Shown here: in pieces, positions 55,693 to 63,794 of the stretch
Numbering within the stretch: position 1 is the first letter of the stretch
Layout of the letters: each line of letters opens with the position of its first letter
Origin: Streptomyces sp. Edi4
Lineage (GTDB): Bacteria; Actinomycetota; Actinomycetes; Streptomycetales; Streptomycetaceae
NCBI RefSeq assembly: GCF_040253615.1
Contig: NZ_JBEJGY010000001.1
Span: 62,001 to 126,000, forward strand
Length of the DNA stretch: 64,000 nucleotides
Direction: 5' to 3'
The notes under the pieces: generated by a model
What the model saw: the letters and a program-made list of their open reading frames with translations, nothing else
The model's database searches: none
Told to the model about the DNA's origin: nothing
Position numbers and translations under genes: made by a program

Positions 55693-56276
55693 GCTGCCTC
55701 TCCCAGCTGAGGGGCCCCGGGCGCCTGCCGGGAGGTCCGCGCCGCCGCGGTCTCCAGGAGGGCGGACACCGTCAGGTCGTCGGGGTGGAACCCGAGCTGC
55801 TCGCACATCTGGGCGTACACCCATCGGATGTTGGGGAAGGGGCGGTCCATTGCCTCCGCAGCGGCACGCAGGTCCGGCTGCTCACCGAGGGCCTGCAGGA
55901 GCTGTGCCTGGGCGGGTGAGGGTTCCCAGTTCTTCACCGGCTCCGGCCGGCGGTCGCCCTGCTGCGCGAGCCGGGTCCGCCGCTTACGGGCCGCCCGGCG
56001 CTCGGCGCGCCGCTCGTCGGCGGTCATGCCGCCCCACACACCCTCCGCCTCCCACCATCCGCCACCGCCCAGTGCGTAGGCGCGGCACGCCAGCAGGAGC
56101 GGGCAGCCGGAGCAGACGGCCTTGGCCATCTCTTCGTTGACGGCGCCGGGCCGGTGGAAGAGGTCGGGGTCGACCACGGGGGCGCCGAGGAGGCCCGTCT
56201 CCGCGCAGGAGCGCGACGGCCAGTTGGGATGGGCTTCGAGAGCGGCGAGGGCCGTGGTCTGGTCGGGATTGAACAT
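55689..56276 (-). CDS. WhiB-family iron-sulfur regulator, 195 residues
   Basis: ATG after GAGGA. Cys 24, 55, 58 and 64 (C-x30-C-x2-C-x5-C, AVCSGCPLLLACR) followed by EGVWGGMTADERR, the classical GVWGG turn and basic stretch. A C-terminal extension (VKNWEPSPAQAQLLQALGEQ) may add a second helical domain. More canonical than the WhiB protein at 40.8 kb. Encoded in the P9 operon, so it could feed back on its own promoter class. Confidence 0.92.
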   Translation of the reverse strand: MFNPDQTTALAALEAHPNWPSRSCAETGLLGAPVVDPDLFHRPGAVNEEMAKAVCSGCPLLLACRAYALGGGGWWEAEGVWGGMTADERRAERRAARKRRTRLAQQGDRRPEPVKNWEPSPAQAQLLQALGEQPDLRAAAEAMDRPFPNIRWVYAQMCEQLGFHPDDLTVSALLETAAARTSRQAPGAPQLGEAA

Positions 56277-56284
56277 GGAGATCC

Positions 56285-56497
56285 TCACTCCTCGCGGGCC
56301 TGCGCCCGGTTGATGATGTTGGTGGCGTCGGCGACGACAAGCGCCGCGGCCAGCTCGGCTCGGGTCCGGCGGTGCATGGCCCGCTCGAGGACCCGGTCCA
56401 GCCGCTCGCCGGCCAGGGCCTGGTCGACCTGGCGGTGGTGCCACCACAGAGCGGCGGCGCCGGTCAGCGTGATTGCGGCGATCCAGCGGATGCGCAT
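56285..56497 (-). CDS. Small membrane-anchored helical protein, 70 residues
   Basis: MRIRWIAAITLTGAAALWWH is a single N-terminal membrane helix, followed by a charged helix (ERLDRVLERAMHRRTRAELAAALVVADATN). GGAGGTGAA upstream. Function unknown. Confidence 0.65.
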   Translation of the reverse strand: MRIRWIAAITLTGAAALWWHHRQVDQALAGERLDRVLERAMHRRTRAELAAALVVADATNIINRAQAREE

Positions 56498-56554
56498 GGG
56501 AGTTCACCTCCATCCACGGCGCGGTCGGGGCCAGGTGCCAGCGGCGGGCGGCGG

Positions 56555-57814
56555 TCATGCCGCCAGCCCGAGGGGTTCGGTGTCCTGGCCGGTGATGAAT
56601 TCGAGGGCCATCGCGCCGAGGTCGCGGGCGATGTTGGGGGTGACCGCCATGCCGATCATGGAGATCCGCTGCTTGTCGCGGTCCGAGGCCTTGTCGGCGG
56701 TGGCGACCAGCTCGTAGGAGCCGGGGAAGCTCATGGCGACCTTGCGTTCGTCGATCGTCAGCAGCCGGGCGTGCCGGTCGCGGACGTCGGCGGCGGTGCC
56801 GTGCACCCACAGGTGGTGGTTGCCGCCAGCGGTCAGCGTCGACAGCGGGAGGCTGGCGGCCCGGTGGGTTGAGCCGCCGCCGCGGAGCTCGGCGATGAAC
56901 GGCGCCCCGCCGTAGAGGCGGTGGCCGTCCTGGATCTTCTGCCAGGTCCGGGCCCGGCGCGGCTCGAGGTAGCGGTCGCCGATGAGCGGGCCGGGGTTGG
57001 CGGGGTCGAGGATCTCGGAGACCGGGCGCAGCGCGGCGGGCTCCAGGGCCACGGTGGCGCAGGCCCGGTGCGGGCAGCGCCAGGTGTACTGCGAGCGGTA
57101 CTTGCCCCACGGCCGGGTCGGCGAGCAGGAGTCGGTGAGCTTGAACGCCTGCAACGCCTGGACCCGGCCGTGCCGTACGCAGTCCACGAGCGGCCGCAGC
57201 CACTTGTCGAAGTTCGGAGTGCGGCCGACCGACTCGTGCCAGAGCACCACGTACATCCGGTCGCGGCTGGTGTGTGCGGCTGGCCCGTAGGCGGCGGCGT
57301 GCGCGGAGTTCCGGAACACCAGCTGGTGCAGGTAGCCCCACGCACGGAGCTGGGTGAGCCAGGCGTCGAACGCGGCCCCGCGGTTGTGCGCGGGCCCCCA
57401 CCAGCGCGCTTCGACCACGTTCTCGACGACGATGAACAGGTACTGGTGGTGCTCTGCGAACCGCGGGACGCAGTGCATGGTCGCCCTCGAACGGATGGCG
57501 GTCTCGTCGGTCCCGGTGGAAGAGAACAGGCCGTCGACGAACTCGCCCTGCGCGCGCCGACGGCCCTGCGCCACGGTGTGGAACGTGCACTCGGGCGAGG
57601 ACCACAGGGCGTGGGTGCGGGGCCAGGCCGCCGGGACGACCTGCGAGAGGTCGGCGAGGTGCACGCTGGTGCCGGGGTGGTTGGCCCGGTAGGTCGCTAC
57701 GCAGTGCGCCGCGTGGTTGCCGGCCTGCACGACGACCGTGCCGGGGACCTGCTCGAGGCCCGAGGCCGCACCGCCGCCTCCGCCGAACTGGTCGCTCCAG
57801 GTCACGTACGGCAT
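56555..57814 (-). CDS. C5-cytosine DNA methyltransferase
   Basis: 419 residues. Motif I WSDQFGGGGGAASGLEQV, motif IV ALWSSPECTFHTVAQG with the catalytic Cys in SPEC, motif VI LFIVVENVVEA (ENV) and motif VIII SRDRMYVVLW (RxR). The SPEC form instead of PPCQ marks the actinophage-type branch. Target-recognition region has CPHRACATV Cys pair. No cognate endonuclease is adjacent, so it is probably an orphan methylase, protecting the plasmid. TGATG overlap with the 21-residue frame upstream. Confidence 0.9.
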   Translation of the reverse strand: MPYVTWSDQFGGGGGAASGLEQVPGTVVVQAGNHAAHCVATYRANHPGTSVHLADLSQVVPAAWPRTHALWSSPECTFHTVAQGRRRAQGEFVDGLFSSTGTDETAIRSRATMHCVPRFAEHHQYLFIVVENVVEARWWGPAHNRGAAFDAWLTQLRAWGYLHQLVFRNSAHAAAYGPAAHTSRDRMYVVLWHESVGRTPNFDKWLRPLVDCVRHGRVQALQAFKLTDSCSPTRPWGKYRSQYTWRCPHRACATVALEPAALRPVSEILDPANPGPLIGDRYLEPRRARTWQKIQDGHRLYGGAPFIAELRGGGSTHRAASLPLSTLTAGGNHHLWVHGTAADVRDRHARLLTIDERKVAMSFPGSYELVATADKASDRDKQRISMIGMAVTPNIARDLGAMALEFITGQDTEPLGLAA

Positions 57815-57879
57815 CAGGCCGCCACCTGGCCCTGTTCGTCCGTGTACTTGGCGTATCCGCAGGTGCGCACGAGGGTCAT
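57814..57879 (-). CDS. Very small protein, 21 residues
   Basis: MTLVRTCGYAKYTDEQGQVA and one further Ala. Its ATG overlaps the stop of the ATPase-like gene (ATGA) and its stop overlaps the methyltransferase ATG (TGATG). It fills the gap exactly. Probably translated; it may only couple the two genes. Confidence 0.45.
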   Translation of the reverse strand: MTLVRTCGYAKYTDEQGQVAA

Positions 57880-58826
57880 GCTGCTGCCCCCTGTCCGGTC
57901 TGCTGGGTGCGCTGCCGGGCGATGCGCAGCCGCAAGGACACCACCTCGCCGAGCGTGGTGAGCCTGCCCTGCCGGTCGAGGGCGGCCATGCCGCCGGCGC
58001 GGCACCGCTGGATGTCCTCGGCCAGTTGGGACAGGGACTCGTAGGTGGCCTCGCCGTCGTAGGCCCGGCGCAGGAACTCGGCCTTCGGTGCCCGGTCGAC
58101 GCCGTCCTCGGCCCACTTGCGCAGTTCGGCCCCGACGGCGGCGGCGTCGGTGAGGACCTCTCCGGCGAGGGTGGGGGCGGCCGACCTGGTGACGGCCATC
58201 TCGCGGGTGGGCAGCATGGAGGCGGCGAAGTCGACCTCGTACTCGAGCCCGTCGCGCTGGTCGGCGCGCAGGCTCACCCGGGTGGGTACCGTGCGTCCGC
58301 TGGAATCGGTGGCGAGGACCACGTCCAGGCGGTTGCGCATGACGCCGATGACGTGGCCGGGGTGGCAGTGAACGGTCTCGATCATCTGGCGCTCTACCGG
58401 GCGGACTTCGTCCCATCCGGCGTCTCGGCTGCCCTTGCCGCTGCGCTGAGCGACCTGGTCGCGTACGCCCTCGGGCCCGCTCCAGAAGCTGCTCCAGGTG
58501 GAGATGACGACGACGTCGTATGCGGCTGCCTCATACAGGGCCAGGCACAGGTCCTGGGGTTTGAAGGCGGTCAACTCCGCGACGTCGAAGCCCTGGTCGA
58601 TGGCGTCGGCGTACTGCCGGGACCGGCCGCGCTCTGTGTCGATGACGGCGATGGTGTCGCCCAGGGCGGAGGCCATCCGCAGGGCGGAGATCAGTCGGTC
58701 GGAACCGGGCGGGCCGTCGAGGAGCGCGCGTACGGGGCGGGCTTCCTTCGTGGCGGCTGCGAACTGGAATTGGGTGTGCTGAACCAGGCCGCCCGCGGAT
58801 GCGGGGGCCTCGGCGGCGGTCGCCAT
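57876..58826 (-). CDS. Recombination-type ATPase-like protein with degenerate nucleotide site
   Basis: 316 residues, ATG after GGAGAC. The fold pattern (ARPVRALLDGPPGSDRLISALRMA, DTIAVIDTERGRSRQYAD, FDVAELTAFKPQDLCLALYEAA, YDVVVISTWSSFWSGPEGV) follows AAA_24/Sak4-type phage ATPases. The Walker A Lys-Ser/Thr is replaced by Asp-Arg (GPPGSDRL) and the Walker B Asp by Ser (VVVIST). So ATP hydrolysis is unlikely. It may still bind DNA or partners in recombination. P9 operon. Confidence 0.75.
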   Translation of the reverse strand: MATAAEAPASAGGLVQHTQFQFAAATKEARPVRALLDGPPGSDRLISALRMASALGDTIAVIDTERGRSRQYADAIDQGFDVAELTAFKPQDLCLALYEAAAYDVVVISTWSSFWSGPEGVRDQVAQRSGKGSRDAGWDEVRPVERQMIETVHCHPGHVIGVMRNRLDVVLATDSSGRTVPTRVSLRADQRDGLEYEVDFAASMLPTREMAVTRSAAPTLAGEVLTDAAAVGAELRKWAEDGVDRAPKAEFLRRAYDGEATYESLSQLAEDIQRCRAGGMAALDRQGRLTTLGEVVSLRLRIARQRTQQTGQGAAA

Positions 58827-58912
58827 GAGGTGGGTCTCCTATGTGGTTGTCCTGTGCGCGGGGCCTGGCCGGTGTCGGCTTCCGGCCTGCGGGGCTCCCG
58901 CGCGGAGTTGCG

Positions 58913-59512
58913 TTACTCCTGGCTCGGCTTGCCGCCCACGTAGTCGTCGCGCAGGTACTGGGTGATGACCCGGCTCGGGTTCACCAGGAACTTCAGCCGC
59001 TCCTTGTCCGCCTTGCAGCGGTCCTCGATCGGCTTCCACTCGTCGTCGGCCATGCGGATGCTGGTGGACGGCACCGACTTCACGGGCTTCTCGCCGGGTG
59101 CCTTGCGCGGTGCACGTGTCGGCTTGACCGGCTCGAGCTGGCCGGCCATGTACTGGGTGAAGCCCTCGCGCATCACGGCGGCCAGGCTGCGGTGCTCGGC
59201 GCTGGCCTTCTTCTCCGCAGCGTCCTTGACCTCGGACGGGATGTACAGCGGCCGGGTCGGCAGGTCGTTGCTGCTGTCACGCAGCGCCCATACCGCGCGG
59301 CCGGCGGCCTTGGCGAGGTTGCCAAGAGCTTCGGCGTCGCCCTCGAGCACGCCGAAGTCGGACGTGAGCTTGGCGACTGGGCCCTCGGTGGTGACCTCGT
59401 ACGGGGTCTGCCCGGTCAGGCGGATGACAGGGGGCTGTTCTTCAGCCACGGCGGCGGATCCTCTCGATGGCGGACCGCGCCGGTCCTTGGCCGGCGCAGC
59501 GGTGTGCAACAT
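58913..59512 (-). CDS. Hypothetical DNA-binding-like protein, 199 residues, first gene of leftward P9
   Basis: ATG after GAGG; a GTG 63 bases downstream is an alternative. YIPSEVKDAAEKKASAEHRSLAAVMREGFTQYM and IRMADDEWKPIEDRCKADKERLKFLVNPSRVITQYLRDDYV each resemble ribbon-helix-helix units. 73 bases from the P9 -10. No family recognised; regulator role possible. Confidence 0.65.
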   Translation of the reverse strand: MLHTAAPAKDRRGPPSRGSAAVAEEQPPVIRLTGQTPYEVTTEGPVAKLTSDFGVLEGDAEALGNLAKAAGRAVWALRDSSNDLPTRPLYIPSEVKDAAEKKASAEHRSLAAVMREGFTQYMAGQLEPVKPTRAPRKAPGEKPVKSVPSTSIRMADDEWKPIEDRCKADKERLKFLVNPSRVITQYLRDDYVGGKPSQE

Positions 59513-59584
59513 GCGTCCTCACTTTCGCAGAACCGTGCCGGGAGTCCCGTTGGTGCGTGCTGCATCAACCGACCCGGCGGCCCC

Positions 59585-59630
59585 ACGATAACCAAAACCC
59601 TATACGTAAGCAACGGGTTTCGACTATGGT
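59585..59630. promoter_or_regulatory. Promoter element P9, bidirectional
   Basis: Minus strand: -35 TTGCTT (59608-59613), ACGTATAGGGTTT, 17-base spacer, -10 TATCGT (59585-59590). The AAACCC-N14-GGGTTT dyad (59595-59620) is complete, and on the plus strand GGGTTT is again followed four bases later by a -10 TATGGT (59625-59630). So the element is arranged to serve genes on both sides. Confidence 0.8.
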
Positions 59631-59668
59631 GCGCATGTCCGCTTCACCACGACCCGCGAGGAAGTCAG

Positions 59669-60229
59669 ATGTCCGACTCCACCACCGCACCCTCCGTCCC
59701 CGCCTGGCTCGCCCAGGCCCAAGCGGCCTATGAGCAGGAGAAGGTCGACGAGGGTGCTCGTACGATCATGCACCGTCAGCAGCTCGTCCGGAACATCAAC
59801 GACCAACTCGACGCCCTCGGAGTCGAGGCGCTGAAGCTCGCCCACCTCGACGAGCGCGGCAACCTGGTGGGCGCCGTCCTCCTCGAGGCCGACTACGACG
59901 AAGGTGCCTACGAGGTACGCGCCCTGTGGGACGAGACCAACCGGCAGATCGAGCTGCACACCGCCGACTGGGAGGATCACATCCCGAGCTTCGGGCGGGT
60001 CCGCCTGCTGAACACGCTCGGGGACATCGTCGCCGCCCGGTACGAGACCCCCAAGGCCCCGGCCCCCGCGCGGCACCTCGCCACCGAGGCGCTGCACTCC
60101 ATCGACAGCCTGCGGCCCGACGTGTTGAACAACCACGAGGTGGAGGCCATCGTCACCGCGATCAACGGGCTGACGGCCGCCGTCCTGCACGTCGGCGACC
60201 TCATCGCCCGGGCCACCGACCGCCCCTGA
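59669..60229 (+). CDS. Hypothetical protein, 186 residues, first gene of rightward P9
   Basis: ATG after GAGGAA (MSDSTTAPSVPAWLAQAQAA). A coiled helical N-terminus (EKVDEGARTIMHRQQLVRNINDQL), then beta-rich LAHLDERGNLVGAVLLEADYDEGAYEVRALWDETNRQIELHTADW. No family recognised. 39 bases from the plus-strand -10. Confidence 0.7.
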   Translation: MSDSTTAPSVPAWLAQAQAAYEQEKVDEGARTIMHRQQLVRNINDQLDALGVEALKLAHLDERGNLVGAVLLEADYDEGAYEVRALWDETNRQIELHTADWEDHIPSFGRVRLLNTLGDIVAARYETPKAPAPARHLATEALHSIDSLRPDVLNNHEVEAIVTAINGLTAAVLHVGDLIARATDRP

Positions 60230-60385
60230 GCGTCGGCACATTGGGCTCCGTCACGCTCGCCGCGTCCTCACGGTGCGCATGCCGCGACGACGCGGCCAGC
60301 GTAACGGATCTTCATTTCAGCGCATAGCCCCAATTTCACGGCCGCACCGCCGGCCAGCACCCCGCACCCCGAGACGGAGGCCCCG

Positions 60386-60853
60386 TTGAGCACAACCGCC
60401 CTGCCCGTACGCCGGGTCCGCGAGCGCACCGAGGGCTGGCGCCGCGGGGACGGCATCATCGTCGATCGCACCACCAAGGACTGGGGGAACCCCTTCCGGC
60501 TCCAGTGGGCCTACGACCTGAAGCTGGCTGAGCCCGGCGACCAGGTTGCCGCCCACGAAGCAGTCGTCGACCTGTACCGCAAGTGGCTCGCCGGTGACCG
60601 CACCTACCTCGACGACGCCGAGCACGACCTGCTCCGGGACCGTGTCCTGGACCGTCTCGGGGAGCTGCGCGGCCGGGACCTGATCTGCCCGTGCAAGCGC
60701 GGTCTGCGCTGCCACGCCGAGGTCCTCATCCAGTGGGCCAACGCGGCCCCCGCCGAGACCGTGCGCTACGTCCAGCTCGCCCGCCGCCGGGTCGACCGCT
60801 CGCGGGCCCGCCGCGGCGAGACCCCGCTCGTGCACCTGAAGGACGCCGCGTGA
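60386..60853 (+). CDS. DUF4326 protein
   Basis: 155 residues from TTG after GGAGG. GIIVDRTTKDWGNPFRL, then GELRGRDLICPCKRGLRCHAEVL matches DUF4326 (VDR..kwGNPf, CPC..CHadvL). Found on phages and plasmids; no known role. Cys/His could bind metal. Second rightward gene. Confidence 0.8.
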   Translation: MSTTALPVRRVRERTEGWRRGDGIIVDRTTKDWGNPFRLQWAYDLKLAEPGDQVAAHEAVVDLYRKWLAGDRTYLDDAEHDLLRDRVLDRLGELRGRDLICPCKRGLRCHAEVLIQWANAAPAETVRYVQLARRRVDRSRARRGETPLVHLKDAA

Positions 60854-61245
60854 CCACGGCCGCCCTTGGCCCCCGGCCGCCGATGCCCGATACGGCCGCC
60901 GCCTGGGTACGAGCCCACGTCCTGGCGCCGAAGCAGATCCCACCGGCCTGGCACGAGTGCCCGTGCCAGGGTCTCTCCAACGCCTGCGACCACCGACGGC
61001 ACACCGAGTGCGGCCACGACCAGTGGGTCGCCTGGTGGGGCCGGGAGCCCGAGACCGTGATCCAGACCTTCGGTGGCAGCCCCTGCCACGGAGCCTGCGG
61101 CCTCAACCGCGGGCAGGCCACCGTCTACCTCGCCGACCGCCGCTGCTGGACCCGCTGCAACTGCCACTGCCACCAGCTCCCTCCCGCACCCCGCGACGCT
61201 CCGCCCCTCACCGAGCAACTCGACCTGTTCCAGGAGGACATGTGA
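60850..61245 (+). CDS. Cys-rich protein, 131 residues
   Basis: GTG overlapping the previous TGA (VTTAALGPRPPMPDTAAAWV). Clustered Cys/His: WHECPCQGLSNACDHRRHTECGH, SPCHGACGLN and CWTRCNCHCHQL, enough for several zinc sites. Ends EQLDLFQEDM. No family recognised; P9 rightward operon. Confidence 0.75.
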   Translation: MTTAALGPRPPMPDTAAAWVRAHVLAPKQIPPAWHECPCQGLSNACDHRRHTECGHDQWVAWWGREPETVIQTFGGSPCHGACGLNRGQATVYLADRRCWTRCNCHCHQLPPAPRDAPPLTEQLDLFQEDM

Positions 61246-62021
61246 GCACCCGACCGACCATCCACTACCTGGCCACCCGGCCCGACGGCACCGTCCCGCC
61301 CACCACCGGCCTGCCCGCCGAGTACGCCGGGTGGACCGGCGACCCCATCCCGACCGTCAACATCGCCGCCCACCTCGGCGGCACCGTCGACCACCCCACC
61401 CCCGGCAGACCCTGGTACGACGAGACGCCCTTCAGCTACTTCCGGACCTACACCCGCCCCGGGGAACTCCTCGAGCGCGTCGAGTGGCCGGCCCGGCTGT
61501 GGATCGTCGAGCCACTCGGAGCGACCGGCAACTGGGGCGGCAAGCACTACCCGTACTGGGTGCTGTGCCACCGGCTGCGCGTGGTCGAGGAGGCCGAGCC
61601 GTGGCACGCCTTCGGACACCGCGGCAAGCAGGCGCTCGCCACCCTCGCCCAACTGCCCGACCTAGCCCGGCAGTGGGCCGAGGAGTGGGCCGCCAACCCC
61701 GAACGCACCCGCCGTACGTACGCCCCCTGGAACAAGCGGGTCACCGACACCCGCGCCCTGGACTGGTGGGCGTTCTTCAGGGCGCAGTACTCCCGGCGCG
61801 AAGCCGCCCTGGCGACCGCCGACCGGCTAGCAGTCTCCGCCGTCGACCAGGCCGTCGGCGCCGCCACGGAAGAGGCCGCCGACGCGATCCGCCTGCGCGC
61901 CCGCTGCCTGGCCGCCGGGCAGCTGCTCTTCGACCGGATCCGCAACGGCGAGTACGAGAAGGAAGTCCGCGCCCTGCTGCTCGGCACCGCGCTCGAAAGC
62001 CCCCAGCCCGCCTTCGCCTGA
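61242..62021 (+). CDS. Hypothetical protein, 259 residues
   Basis: GTG overlapping the previous TGA (VSTRPTIHYLATRPDGTVPP). RLWIVEPLGATGNWGGKHYPYWVLCHRLRVVEE is a beta segment rich in aromatic residues, followed by a long helical part. No family recognised. Confidence 0.7.
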   Translation: MSTRPTIHYLATRPDGTVPPTTGLPAEYAGWTGDPIPTVNIAAHLGGTVDHPTPGRPWYDETPFSYFRTYTRPGELLERVEWPARLWIVEPLGATGNWGGKHYPYWVLCHRLRVVEEAEPWHAFGHRGKQALATLAQLPDLARQWAEEWAANPERTRRTYAPWNKRVTDTRALDWWAFFRAQYSRREAALATADRLAVSAVDQAVGAATEEAADAIRLRARCLAAGQLLFDRIRNGEYEKEVRALLLGTALESPQPAFA

Positions 62022-62102
62022 CCCTCCGCCAACGCACAGGGCGATGCGCCCCACCCAGCCGCAGCCCACACCGGGCTGCGGCCTTCAAACACCAGGAGAA
62101 CC

Positions 62103-62936
62103 GTGCCCAACCAGCTCGCCGCCGTCCGCGTCCTCACCGAAGGGGTCGTCGGTCCCCAGGTCTGGGACGGCCGGACCGGCGAATGCCAGACCATGCCCAC
62201 CAACCTGTACTACCAGCTCGAGGATGCGATGGCCGCCGTCCTTGAACGCATCACCGCCGCCGTCAACTGGCCCCGCCTGCTGCTCGAGGCGTCCTGGCGC
62301 CACGCCACCCTCCACGAGAAGACGGCCGAGGACGAGCAGCGCCCGGCTGGCGAGGGCACCCCCTGGGAGTGCTCCGTCCGCGGCGTGTGCGGCGAGTGCC
62401 TGCGTCACGCGCTGCTCAGCCCGGAGACCGGCGCACACCCCTGGGAGGACCGCCCCGATGTCCCCCTGACCCGCACCGACCTCGACTGGGCCCCGGTGAC
62501 GGCCGCGGCCCTCGGGCACAGGCGGACCGCCACTCCCTCGCGGGGCCGGGAGTCCTCCGCAGCGCTCACCGAGGCACGCACCGTGCTCTCGCGCGCCGAG
62601 TCCGCGCTGCGCAACGGCCCCACCGAGCACCTCTACACCGATGACGGCCGCGGCCTGCTCCACGACGAGCACGGTGAGTGGGCCACGGCGTACGACCCCG
62701 ACCACGAGCAGATCCAGCAGGCCCTCGCCAGCGTCGTCGCCCTGCTCGCGCCCTGGCGCAGCACCGGCCGGCCGCCCGGCACCGCCGAACAGCGGCGGGC
62801 CACCCAGAAGGGGGTGCGCTGCGACTGCGGACGGCTGTGGGCCGACCGTGTCGGCCCCGGCCACGCCCCGGCCACCATCTGGAGCCCGAGCACACCGAAC
62901 GCTGAACCGGCCGCCCTCAGCAGCACAGGAGACTGA
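62103..62936 (+). CDS. Hypothetical protein with Cys pairs, 277 residues
   Basis: GTG after GGAGAA (VPNQLAAVRVLTEGVVGPQV). Cys motifs WECSVRGVCGECLRH and GVRCDCGRLW flank a helical middle (ALTEARTVLSRAESALRNG). Zinc binding likely. Preceded by an 81-base gap containing GGGCTGCGGCC-type hairpins. Function unknown. Confidence 0.7.
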   Translation: MPNQLAAVRVLTEGVVGPQVWDGRTGECQTMPTNLYYQLEDAMAAVLERITAAVNWPRLLLEASWRHATLHEKTAEDEQRPAGEGTPWECSVRGVCGECLRHALLSPETGAHPWEDRPDVPLTRTDLDWAPVTAAALGHRRTATPSRGRESSAALTEARTVLSRAESALRNGPTEHLYTDDGRGLLHDEHGEWATAYDPDHEQIQQALASVVALLAPWRSTGRPPGTAEQRRATQKGVRCDCGRLWADRVGPGHAPATIWSPSTPNAEPAALSSTGD

Positions 62937-62942
62937 TAAGCC

Positions 62943-63794
62943 ATGACGACCACGACCCCGATCGCGCCGCTCACCGTCGCCACGCACGGCTTCAGCACGC
63001 ACCACGGCGTCGCCCTCATTGAGATCGGCGAGGAGGGCGAGCGGCTCCTGGCCCTCGGGCACCCGGACGACCAGCAGGTACTGGCAGCGCTCAGCGCCTA
63101 CCACCGCAGCATCGGCAACCGCATCCTCCCCGGCGGGCAACTACTCGGCCTGCTCGCCAACGGCGTCGAGCGCACCTGGGGGCGGGCCGAGGAGTGCTCC
63201 ACCGGGGAGTACCCCTGGATCGTCGAGGACGCGACGGCCGAGCAGCCCGGCGCCCAGCCGGTCACCTGGATCGACCACGAGTGGCTGGAGCGCGAGGAAG
63301 CAGCGGTCCTCGAACAGTGCCCGCGCTGCGACCGGGCCAGCCGATCCACCAACTGGGGCTGGGGCCCGGGGCGCCGCACCGGCGCGCCCCACCACTCCTG
63401 CCGGGCCTGCGCTTACCGGTGGCCAGCCGCACCGCTCTACCGCGCGGTCCTGCGGAAGCGCTCCGTACGCCCCACCGCCGCGACGGCCTGCTTCGCCTGC
63501 CAGTGCTCCACCACCACCTGGTGCGATGAGCCGCACCGCGACACCGGCTGCAGCAGCATGCCCCTCCACCCCATCGTCGGCCGCCCGCTGTGCCGGGGCT
63601 GCCGCTCCTCGCTGCCCCCGGACACCTGGCAGCAGCTCGTTGACGCCGGATACGGAACCCCCGCCGCCGGACCAGAGATGGCCGAACGACGCGACCTCTG
63701 GCTGGTGCGCCGCGCCCACGACGGCATCGCTCCCGACCAGGCCGCCCGGGAGTGGACCCGGCGTCTGGCCCTCGTCGCGCGGCGGGCCGGGTGA
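62943..63794 (+). CDS. Hypothetical protein with multiple CxxC motifs, 283 residues
   Basis: ATG after AGGAGA (MTTTTPIAPLTVATHGFSTH). VLEQCPRCDRASRS, HSCRACAYRWPAAP, ACFACQCSTTTWC and LCRGCRSSL give four Cys pairs, probably two zinc-ribbon-like units. Directly after the 277-residue gene; no family recognised. Confidence 0.7.
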   Translation: MTTTTPIAPLTVATHGFSTHHGVALIEIGEEGERLLALGHPDDQQVLAALSAYHRSIGNRILPGGQLLGLLANGVERTWGRAEECSTGEYPWIVEDATAEQPGAQPVTWIDHEWLEREEAAVLEQCPRCDRASRSTNWGWGPGRRTGAPHHSCRACAYRWPAAPLYRAVLRKRSVRPTAATACFACQCSTTTWCDEPHRDTGCSSMPLHPIVGRPLCRGCRSSLPPDTWQQLVDAGYGTPAAGPEMAERRDLWLVRRAHDGIAPDQAAREWTRRLALVARRAG

